This document shows positions 1 to 4,477 of a stretch of DNA of 6,501 nucleotides, piece after piece. The DNA lies in contig QQUD01000847.1 in assembly GCA_008501785.1 (NCBI GenBank), positions 1 to 6,501 of the forward strand, in the 5' to 3' direction. Every line of letters begins with the position of its first letter. Position 1 is the first letter of the stretch. The notes below the pieces were generated by a model, which saw only the letters and a list, made by a program, of their open reading frames with translations, ran no database searches and was not told the DNA's origin. The position numbers and the translations under genes were made by a program. This DNA is from Chloroflexota bacterium (GTDB taxonomy: Bacteria > Chloroflexota > Anaerolineae > Promineifilales > Promineifilaceae).

Positions 1-696
1 CCTAGTAAAGCTGGTGCATCCCTCTACATTCGACCCCCGATGATTGCTTCGCAGCCTGCGTTGGGTGTCCATGCCAGTTCAGAATATTTGCCTTTTGTGA
101 TTGTGGGACCAGTTGGTGCTTATTTCAAACAAGGCTTTAGCCCTGTACCAGTTTACATTTCTGATAAATATCGTCGTGCTGTGCGCGGTGGTGTGGGTGA
201 TGCCAAAACTGGTGGCAATTACGCGGCTAGTTTGTTTGTTGGGTCGGAAGCCAAAGAAAAAGGATATTCCCAGGTGCTGTGGCTGGATGCGATTGAAGGG
301 CGCTTTATTGAAGAAGTGGGCGCAATGAATATTTGCTTTGTGTATGAAGGCAAGCGCATTGTCACGCCGCCGCTGACTGGCAGCATTTTACCGGGCATTA
401 CGCGCAAATCGGTGCTGCAACTGGGTGAAGATTTAGGCTACGAAGTGGCTGAAGAATCTATTGATGTGAATGACATGCTGGCTGATGTGCAGTCGGGCAA
501 GATTACTGAAGTATTTGGCTGTGGCACGGCGGCTGTGATTGCGCCGGTTGGTAAATTTGGCTACAAAGATGCGGAATATACAATTAATAATTTCGAAGTT
601 GGACCCGTGTCTAAACATTTGTACCAGGAGTTGACGGATATTCAATACGGCCGTATTGAAGACCGTTTTGGCTGGACGATGACGATTGAAGTGTAA
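1..696 (+). CDS. ilvE: Branched-chain amino acid aminotransferase, C-terminal part (5' end outside the window)
   Basis: Pyridoxal-phosphate enzyme that moves the amino group between glutamate and leucine, isoleucine or valine: the last step of their synthesis and first step of their breakdown, in the cytoplasm. The open frame runs from base 1, and the 13 codons before the first ATG (position 40) already read family sequence (SLYIRPPMIA), so that ATG is internal and the gene is cut by the window edge. Of 231 visible residues, GVGDAKTGGNY carries the probable cofactor-binding lysine (fragment residue 69, codon 205-207). EEVGAMN (104-110) and the CGTAA turn (174-178) are the cofactor-binding motifs of fold-type IV aminotransferases. 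The C-terminus IQYGRIEDRFGW is typical of the longer, eukaryote-like IlvE type of about 350 residues, so roughly 120 N-terminal residues are missing. It ends 10 bp before a hairpin shared with the convergent lipoprotein gene. The symbol is by family; strict substrate preference cannot be read from sequence. Confidence 0.95.
   Translation, partial: PSKAGASLYIRPPMIASQPALGVHASSEYLPFVIVGPVGAYFKQGFSPVPVYISDKYRRAVRGGVGDAKTGGNYAASLFVGSEAKEKGYSQVLWLDAIEGRFIEEVGAMNICFVYEGKRIVTPPLTGSILPGITRKSVLQLGEDLGYEVAEESIDVNDMLADVQSGKITEVFGCGTAAVIAPVGKFGYKDAEYTINNFEVGPVSKHLYQELTDIQYGRIEDRFGWTMTIEV
641..660. repeat. Perfect 20-bp palindrome containing the ACGGCCGT core
   Basis: TTCAATACGG followed by its exact reverse complement CCGTATTGAA, with no spacer. 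It lies inside the aminotransferase gene, over the conserved residues IQYGRIE. The centre (647-654) is the same ACGGCCGT octamer that recurs across the window, but flanked by T and A instead of A and T. Confidence 0.9.
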
Positions 697-705
697 AAGC
701 TTTTG

Positions 706-733
706 ATAGAGGATAGCAACAGCTATCCTCTAT
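706..733. terminator. Hairpin between convergent genes, probable shared terminator
   Basis: Perfect 12-bp stem (ATAGAGGATAGC at 706-717, GCTATCCTCTAT at 722-733) with an AACA loop. It starts 10 bp after the aminotransferase stop and ends 2 bp before the lipoprotein stop on the other strand. On the plus strand it is followed by TTTCTATATTTC, a moderate U-rich tail; the minus-strand tail (CAAAAGC) is not U-rich. Termination is therefore best supported for the plus strand, with a structural role for both transcripts possible. Confidence 0.75.
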
Positions 734-735
734 TT

Positions 736-1758
736 CTATATTTCCCATTCGAAGTGGACGAGGTAGGTGACGTAAAATTTTCCTTGCCACTGTTCAATGC
801 CAATTACCCAAGTTCCCCAATTCATGCTTGCAAATTCATCTGTTCCTGGAAAATTGAAGCTGTAGAAATTTTGTTGTTGATAGCCGTCTGGTAGCTGCAC
901 AATGCCAGCCGTGCCGCCTTGCAAAATTTCGTTGCAGGCGAATGCTTCGGTCGGGACAAAATGAGTTTGTAGCAGGGGCAAGATGAATTCGCTAAATGGA
1001 CCGACCATTGCAAATCCTGTGCCATCGGCAACGCCCCAGTCGTGGTCGGTGGTGCTGCTGAATAGGGTAGGGATGTCGTCGCCTTGGAAGCGCAGTTCGG
1101 GGTTCCACCAGTGGCGATGAATGCGGAGGCCGCGTTCGGGATGAATGAATTGGGTAAGCGCATTGCCGTCTTGGTTGGCAACGGCCGTTCTAAACGCTTG
1201 TAACAACACTTGCACGTTCATATCCTGACAAAATGTGTCTGCATTGAGGCTGGTGGTGAGAAAACGGCCGTTTACCCACCCCTGCACGTCACCAGCCACA
1301 ATTGGCACCCAGGTTGAGCCAGTCACTAGTTGTCCCTCACCCGTAATTTGCACATTGTTTGCAGTTGGGAGCAGCGATCCGACTAATTCATTGTCTACAC
1401 CTGGGCCAGAGCGCACATTCAACACATCATCGGCTTTTACAAACGTGACGCGGTAGGTTTGCCCGTCGATGCTGCTGGGGATGGGAGCTGCGGGTGCGGT
1501 TGTTGGTAGGGACGGTGGGGTTGAGGTTGGGGATGGGTCTACGATGACCGGGGCTAAGGTTGAGGTCGGTGCAGGCTGTGTCGTGGCTGGAGGTTGTGCT
1601 GCTTCTTCGATTCTGCTGTTTTCGGCGAGTGGTGCGGTTGTAGGTACTTGGATGGTGGGCAGCACTAGCGGTTCGGGTGTAGATTGAGCGCGGCAAGCTG
1701 TGATGAGTAAAATGATGATGAAGAAAAATAACGGCCGTTTCCAGGCGCAATAGTTCAT
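736..1758 (-). CDS. Lipoprotein with Pro/Thr-rich linker and SH3b domain
   Basis: Predicted exported, lipid-anchored surface protein of 340 residues. The N-terminus has a short basic start, a hydrophobic stretch (FFFIIILLI, 11-19) and a lipobox LITAC, so Cys22 is the likely lipidated residue after signal peptidase II cleavage. Residues about 24-97 are a low-complexity Pro/Thr/Ser/Ala linker, long enough to span a cell wall or hold the domain off the membrane. Residues about 102-168 form a bacterial SH3 (SH3b) domain, with the hallmark LNVRSGPG (113-120) and closing WVNGRFL (161-167); such domains bind peptidoglycan or other wall ligands. Residues 172-340 are unrecognised, Trp/Phe-rich, with Cys177 and Cys275 as a possible disulfide pair and no obvious catalytic motif. 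The start is supported by TGGAGG six bases upstream. It is convergent with the aminotransferase gene. Domain calls are solid; the biological role is unknown. Confidence 0.88.
   Translation of the reverse strand: MNYCAWKRPLFFFIIILLITACRAQSTPEPLVLPTIQVPTTAPLAENSRIEEAAQPPATTQPAPTSTLAPVIVDPSPTSTPPSLPTTAPAAPIPSSIDGQTYRVTFVKADDVLNVRSGPGVDNELVGSLLPTANNVQITGEGQLVTGSTWVPIVAGDVQGWVNGRFLTTSLNADTFCQDMNVQVLLQAFRTAVANQDGNALTQFIHPERGLRIHRHWWNPELRFQGDDIPTLFSSTTDHDWGVADGTGFAMVGPFSEFILPLLQTHFVPTEAFACNEILQGGTAGIVQLPDGYQQQNFYSFNFPGTDEFASMNWGTWVIGIEQWQGKFYVTYLVHFEWEI
1180..1189. repeat. AACGGCCGTT iterated palindrome, copy 1
   Basis: Perfect 10-bp copy in the lipoprotein gene, read on its coding strand in the frame that encodes Thr-Ala-Val. 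Confidence 0.9.
1263..1272. repeat. AACGGCCGTT iterated palindrome, copy 2
   Basis: Perfect copy, extended to a 12-bp palindrome (AAACGGCCGTTT, 1262-1273). It encodes Asn-Gly-Arg at the end of the SH3b domain, a different frame from copy 1. Confidence 0.9.
1730..1739. repeat. AACGGCCGTT iterated palindrome, copy 3
   Basis: Perfect copy in the signal-peptide region of the lipoprotein, encoding Arg-Pro-Leu in the third possible frame. Confidence 0.9.
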
Positions 1759-1764
1759 AAAAAA

Positions 1765-1770
1765 CCTCCA
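1765..1770 (-). promoter_or_regulatory. Ribosome binding site of the lipoprotein gene
   Basis: TGGAGG on the minus strand, separated by six bases (all T) from the ATG at 1758. A strong Shine-Dalgarno match that fixes the start. Confidence 0.8.
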
Positions 1771-1782
1771 TGAATAACGTAG

Positions 1783-1801
1783 GACAAAACGCTGTTTTGT
1801 C
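1783..1801. promoter_or_regulatory. Inverted repeat, possible operator or leader hairpin
   Basis: GACAAAAC-GCT-GTTTTGTC: 8-bp perfect arms with a 3-base spacer, 25 bp upstream of the lipoprotein start codon. Its geometry (8-3-8) is identical to the next inverted repeat at 1822-1840, but the sequence differs. It could be a protein binding site or an RNA hairpin in the 5' leader. Confidence 0.45.
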
Positions 1802-1821
1802 AGGGTACAAATTTACATCAT

Positions 1822-1840
1822 GTCAAGATTGCATCTTGAC
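1822..1840. promoter_or_regulatory. Inverted repeat, possible operator
   Basis: GTCAAGAT-TGC-ATCTTGAC: 8-bp perfect arms with a 3-base spacer, centred 39 bp from the neighbouring 8-3-8 repeat. On the minus strand its far arm ends in TTGACA, a perfect -35 consensus, but I see no convincing -10 box at the right distance, so I do not call a promoter. Confidence 0.45.
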
Positions 1841-1864
1841 CTACGATATGAATGATAACGCGAA

Positions 1865-1874
1865 GACGGCCGTT
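1865..1874. repeat. Iterated palindrome, near-perfect intergenic copy (GACGGCCGTT)
   Basis: ACGGCCGT core intact, first base G instead of A. The flanks (CGAA at 1861-1864 and TTCG at 1875-1878) extend the dyad to 18 bp with one G-T pair. It lies in the non-coding spacer upstream of the lipoprotein gene. Confidence 0.85.
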
Positions 1875-1924
1875 TTCGTTCCGCTAATTGTGTGAAAATT
1901 GGGTGAGAGTGACCGGAAAATAAT

Positions 1925-1978
1925 CGGAATGGAGGTTTTAGCCGGGTAAAAACCGTTCCGGCTAAAGCCTCTACTCCG
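1925..1978. repeat. Long imperfect hairpin just downstream of the YchF-type gene
   Basis: The core stem pairs GAGGTTTTAGCCGG (1932-1945) with CCGGCTAAAGCCTC (1958-1971) with one G-U pair; outer bases extend it to about 21 bp with one mismatch and a second G-U pair, around a 12-base loop. It begins 8 bp past the YchF-type stop codon on the minus strand. There is no clear U-run after it, so it may be an intergenic repeat element that also insulates or terminates, rather than a classical terminator. Confidence 0.6.
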
Positions 1979-1985
1979 TTAAGCA

Positions 1986-3074
1986 TTAAAGATTAAACTT
2001 CACATTAATCACATCGCCATCTTGCACAATGTACGTTTTGCCTTCCTGGCGCAGCTTGCCAGCGGTGCGGGCTTGTGGCAGGCCACCCAGTTCAACCAAA
2101 TCATCGTAATTTACGGTTTCGGCACGAATAAACCCTTTTGCCAGGTCACTGTGAATCGTGCCTGCCGCTGTAACGGCATCAGCACCGACCTTGACCGTCC
2201 AGGCACGAACCTCGTCTTCTCCAACCGTGAAGAACGATTGCAAACCCATCAAGTCGTAGCTGAGAGCCACAACACGATCCAGGCTCAGTTCTGTCACGCC
2301 GTACTCTTCCATGAACATTTCGAGTGATTCTTCATCACCTGCCGCACTGAGCTGCGACAGTTCCATTTCTAGCTTGCCACGTAAATTAGCGACGACGGTG
2401 TTTGGGTGATCGTAGCTCAAATCAACTTCGTCCTGGTCATCGCCAATGTTGATAATGACGACGGTGGGTTTGAGTGTGAGCAGCCCAAACCCGCGCAACG
2501 ATTTTTCTTGTTCGTCGGTGAGGTCTAGGGCGCGTAACGGCCGTTCTTCCGAAAGCGCCTCATTCATCTGTTGGAACAAGGCCAATTCTGCTTGTGCGGC
2601 GGCTTTGTTTTTTGTAGCCCCTTTGCGCAGCCCATCTTCAACCTTTTCAATTTTCCGTTCCACAATGGCCAGGTCGTTGAGTAAAAGCTCCATGTCCAGC
2701 GACTCTAAATCCCGAACGGCGTCCACGCTGCCGTCTGGATGTGGGGACATGTCGCTTTCAAATGCCCGCACGATATGCACAAAGCCGTCCAGACCGGACA
2801 AGTGATTGAGCAGTTCGGGGGGCATCCCGCCACCGGCGCTGCTGCCTTTTTTCAGTCCAGCCACATCGGTATAAGTGATGCGGGCGTAGGTGGTTTTTTT
2901 CGGGTTGAACATCTTGCTGAGGACATCGACGCGTTCGTCCATCACGTCCACAATGGCTGTTAACACATCAAAACGGCCGCCCATGCTTTGGCCGGTGGGG
3001 GCGTCCCCTTTTGTGAGCGCATTAAAAATAGTAGTTTTGCCTGCACCGGGCAGACCAATAATGCCTAGTTTCAT
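1986..3074 (-). CDS. ychF: YchF/OLA1-family P-loop NTPase, variant with GLPGAGKTT P-loop
   Basis: Cytoplasmic translation- and stress-linked nucleotidase of the Obg superfamily; classical members hydrolyse ATP and bind ribosomes. Length is 362 residues, the usual size for YchF. The P-loop is GLPGAGKTT (7-15), where typical YchF has GLPNVGKST. The G3 motif is DVAG (70-73). A helical, charged insertion spans about 125-195. The base-specificity position reads NIGDDQ (209-214), not a clear NKxD (GTP) motif and only loosely like the NxxE form of ATP-using YchF. The C-terminal TGS/DUF933 region (about 280-362) is very well kept: FFTVGEDEVRAWTV, KGFIRAE, AGKLRQEGK and YIVQDGDVINVKFN. AAGGA lies 7 bases before the ATG. 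It may be a second, divergent YchF beside a canonical one elsewhere in the genome; that is inference, and the symbol is by family. Confidence 0.92.
   Translation of the reverse strand: MKLGIIGLPGAGKTTIFNALTKGDAPTGQSMGGRFDVLTAIVDVMDERVDVLSKMFNPKKTTYARITYTDVAGLKKGSSAGGGMPPELLNHLSGLDGFVHIVRAFESDMSPHPDGSVDAVRDLESLDMELLLNDLAIVERKIEKVEDGLRKGATKNKAAAQAELALFQQMNEALSEERPLRALDLTDEQEKSLRGFGLLTLKPTVVIINIGDDQDEVDLSYDHPNTVVANLRGKLEMELSQLSAAGDEESLEMFMEEYGVTELSLDRVVALSYDLMGLQSFFTVGEDEVRAWTVKVGADAVTAAGTIHSDLAKGFIRAETVNYDDLVELGGLPQARTAGKLRQEGKTYIVQDGDVINVKFNL
2536..2545. repeat. AACGGCCGTT iterated palindrome, copy 4
   Basis: Perfect copy within the YchF-type gene, encoding Arg-Pro-Leu in the charged helical insertion, a region with little sequence constraint in the family. 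Confidence 0.9.
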
Positions 3075-3144
3075 GGCACCATCCTTGTAAGAGATAAGAG
3101 TGACACAGAGTTGCCCTGTGTTCCTTTTAAATTAATCGGCGGGA

Positions 3145-3153
3145 AGTATAGCA
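3145..3153 (-). promoter_or_regulatory. Probable extended -10 promoter for the YchF-type gene
   Basis: On the minus strand TGC-TATACT is an extended -10 element (-10 hexamer at 3145-3150), about 70 bp upstream of the start codon. The -35 position is poor, which is common with extended -10 sites. An AACGGCCGTT palindrome (3157-3166) lies in the spacer where -35/-10 spacing would fall. Confidence 0.4.
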
Positions 3154-3156
3154 GAA

Positions 3157-3166
3157 AACGGCCGTT
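3157..3166. repeat. AACGGCCGTT iterated palindrome, copy 5 (intergenic)
   Basis: Perfect copy in non-coding DNA directly upstream of the proposed -10 box of the YchF-type gene. Confidence 0.9.
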
Positions 3167-3198
3167 CACCCCATGAAGCAATTAAGGCAAAAACACTT

Positions 3199-3281
3199 GT
3201 AACTATATTCCGCGTAGAGGTCTGAGCTTGTCGAAGACCGGTTTCCTGCGACAAGCTCAGGGGACGGACGAGAATAGTTAC
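3199..3281. repeat. 83-bp nested palindromic intergenic element
   Basis: Outer perfect 8-bp arms (GTAACTAT at 3199-3206, ATAGTTAC at 3274-3281) enclose inner perfect 12-bp arms (CTGAGCTTGTCG at 3222-3233, CGACAAGCTCAG at 3249-3260) with a 15-base loop. The inner arm resembles a TGAGCTTGTCGAAG-type palindrome that I remember as recurring between genes in many bacteria; this is from memory, not a search. It lies 12 bp beyond the stop of the small membrane peptide gene (minus strand) and may act as an insulator, a terminator or a non-autonomous mobile repeat. Confidence 0.65.
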
Positions 3282-3293
3282 TAAATTTCAAGC

Positions 3294-3395
3294 CTAATGA
3301 ATAATTGGGCGGCTGAGAAACACGCCGGAAATTAAGCCGATAATTATCCCAATTAACAAAACGATCAATATTTCAGTCAAGGTTAATTCGAGCAT
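3294..3395 (-). CDS. 33-residue single-pass membrane peptide with glycine zipper
   Basis: Short reading frame of 33 codons, in a spacer that otherwise holds no gene. Start ATG at 3395 (an in-frame GTG lies just before it), stop TAG at 3294-3296. A strong Shine-Dalgarno sequence, AAGGAG (3404-3409), lies 8 bases upstream of the ATG. The product begins MLELTLTEIL and continues as one hydrophobic helix, with glycines at 16, 20 and 24 (G-III-G-LIS-G) forming a GxxxGxxxG helix-packing motif, then SRPIIH. The Arg29 end is probably cytoplasmic by the positive-inside rule. It follows the SPFH gene by 48 bp with no terminator between, so it is probably co-transcribed. I do not recognise a family; glycine-zipper small membrane proteins such as GlsB/YeaQ are similar in style but longer. 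Function is unknown; serving as membrane anchor or partner of the SPFH protein is inference. Confidence 0.65.
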   Translation of the reverse strand: MLELTLTEILIVLLIGIIIGLISGVFLSRPIIH

Positions 3396-3403
3396 CACAT
3401 ATT

Positions 3404-3409
3404 CTCCTT
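3404..3409 (-). promoter_or_regulatory. Ribosome binding site of the 33-residue peptide gene
   Basis: AAGGAG on the minus strand with an 8-base gap to ATG at 3395. It is the main evidence, besides the product's membrane-helix character, that this very short frame is translated. Confidence 0.65.
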
Positions 3410-3443
3410 TTATAAAAAAATGTTTAGGCGAGGTTTTTTTGTT

Positions 3444-4238
3444 TCAGTCTGAAATTTGTCGCGGCAAGCGACTTGGCCCATTTCCCTTTGATTCAGGTGA
3501 TGAATGAGTCTGGTGTGGTTGGTTGGAAAGATGTGCTGGGGTAAAGGTTGTGATGTCGCTAAGAGAAGAAAATAGGGTTAGATCTCCTTCATGATCTTCC
3601 AAGCCAGAGAGGAATTGGGAACGAATGGCAAGTTCTAATAGGTCTTTACGGCCGAATTTGCTTAATAATTGCAAAATTGTTTCTTGCTGTTTGGCATTGA
3701 GCATCGTTTGTTGGAATTTTTCAGCAGCAATGGTTTCTTTAATCAATACACTATCTTTTTTCAATGGCATAAGTCCCAAAATTCGCAGTTGTGAGCGGAG
3801 CAAGTTTGTTAAATTTCGCTCAATGACTGACATGACGACACCGCTAGACAATTCTTGTGCATCATAATTCGCGACTAAACGGCGTAGGCCCTGATTCGCA
3901 AAATCTTCAACAATTGCTTGCCATTTTTCTGGTGATAATTTTACAATCTGAGGTAAAACCTGTGGCAATGCTGTGTCCGGATCAAATTGAAAAAGGATTG
4001 TAACATGTATTTTGAAAGAAATGGTGTCTTTACTCAAAACATCAGTAAAGATAAAGTTGCCTACTTGTAGGCCAACATTGATAGGTGGAAATGTTTCTTC
4101 AGTAAGACGATTTATCCAAAAATATCCCGGTCCTTTCACTCGATTAAAGCGACCCCAACGTAAAATGGGGATGATGTGATTGTCGGGTGCGAACTGTATC
4201 CCAACAGCTCTCCCGAAGTAATTAATAATACTATGCAT
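3444..4238 (-). CDS. SPFH/Band-7 (stomatin-prohibitin-like) protein without a membrane anchor
   Basis: Scaffold-type protein of 264 residues. SPFH proteins oligomerise at membranes and organise microdomains or partner enzymes. The domain spans about residues 24-190: KGPGYFWI (35-42) matches the GPG entry of the fold; TDVLSKDTISFKIHVTILFQ (65-84) is the central strand pair; the helical segment near 168-192 ends with AAEKFQQTMLNAKQQE (171-186), like the Ala/Glu-rich coiled region after stomatin domains. Residues about 193-230 are amphipathic helix and 231-264 a Pro/Ser/His-rich, probably disordered tail. No hydrophobic N-terminal helix is present, unlike stomatin or flotillin, so membrane attachment must be peripheral or through a partner; the next gene encodes a bare membrane helix. 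AGGAG lies 7 bases before ATG. A TACAAT box (minus strand, 4314-4319) is a weak promoter candidate. The gene is AT-rich relative to the first half of the window. The domain call is firm, the role unknown. Confidence 0.82.
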   Translation of the reverse strand: MHSIINYFGRAVGIQFAPDNHIIPILRWGRFNRVKGPGYFWINRLTEETFPPINVGLQVGNFIFTDVLSKDTISFKIHVTILFQFDPDTALPQVLPQIVKLSPEKWQAIVEDFANQGLRRLVANYDAQELSSGVVMSVIERNLTNLLRSQLRILGLMPLKKDSVLIKETIAAEKFQQTMLNAKQQETILQLLSKFGRKDLLELAIRSQFLSGLEDHEGDLTLFSSLSDITTFTPAHLSNQPHQTHSSPESKGNGPSRLPRQISD

Positions 4239-4284
4239 AAGGTTACTCCTAAAACTGTTAAAAGGGCTGAGAGGTTATTTGCGA

Positions 4285-4303
4285 TGATTAGTTTGTTTAA
4301 TCA
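4285..4303. promoter_or_regulatory. Short inverted repeat upstream of the SPFH gene
   Basis: TGATTA (4285-4290) and TAATCA (4298-4303) with a 7-base spacer, between the possible -10 box (4314-4319, minus strand) and the SPFH start. It could be an operator, but arms this short in AT-rich DNA can arise by chance. Confidence 0.25.
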
Positions 4304-4375
4304 ACTGACAAACATTGTAAGGAATGAGTATTGAAGCACACGCCCAACCAGATAGCAGTTGCCGCCCAAATATAA

Positions 4376-4405
4376 AAAACTGTGACCTCTCTTAGTCACA
4401 GTTTT
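4376..4405 (-). terminator. Rho-independent terminator of the large regulator gene
   Basis: Perfect 11-bp stem (AAAACTGTGAC and GTCACAGTTTT) with an 8-base loop. Read on the minus strand it ends in GTCACAG followed by six T, the classical form. It lies 65 bp beyond the stop of the receiver/winged-helix gene and separates it from the SPFH gene. Confidence 0.85.
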
Positions 4406-4477
4406 GTCATAAATTCCTGATAAAAAGACACATGTATGTGTCAATTGGCTAATTGATGAATAAGATAATTTATGACA
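4405..4477 (-). other. Nested fold-back structure in the 3' untranslated region of the regulator gene
   Basis: Perfect 11-bp arms, TGTCATAAATT (4405-4415) and AATTTATGACA (4467-4477), the second overlapping the last codons and stop of the regulator gene. Between them are two smaller hairpins: GACACAT-GT-ATGTGTC (4427-4442) and CAATT-GGCT-AATTG (4442-4455). As RNA the whole could form a branched fold directly next to the terminator. Confidence 0.5.

Noticed and set aside
1469..1687. Plus-strand Gly/Val-rich frame opposite the lipoprotein linker
   Set aside because: It is the complement of Pro/Thr codons, which gives Gly/Val/Ala repeats; an artefact of low complexity.
1427..1810. 127-codon minus-strand frame beginning MYPDKTAFCP
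   Set aside because: It overlaps the lipoprotein gene in another frame; its His/Thr/Arg-rich product is the Pro/Thr linker read out of phase, and the lipoprotein has the ribosome site and lipobox.
1815..1840. TTGACA on the minus strand as -35 of a lipoprotein promoter
   Set aside because: No acceptable -10 hexamer at 16-18 bases; kept only as part of the inverted repeat.
2022..2963. Plus-strand frames opposite the YchF-type gene (2022-2327, 2446-2805, 2739-2963)
   Set aside because: Antisense shadows of a well-conserved gene; Ser/Arg- or Cys/His-rich translations with no family resemblance.
3414..3440. A7...T7 pairing downstream of the SPFH stop as a terminator
   Set aside because: Only A-U pairs with a 13-base loop and no GC stem; too weak, and the small peptide gene follows directly.
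2972..3656. AACGGCCGCC at 2972 and TACGGCCGAA at 3647 as further iterated palindrome copies
   Set aside because: Both break the ACGGCCGT core symmetry, so they were not counted, though they may be decayed copies.
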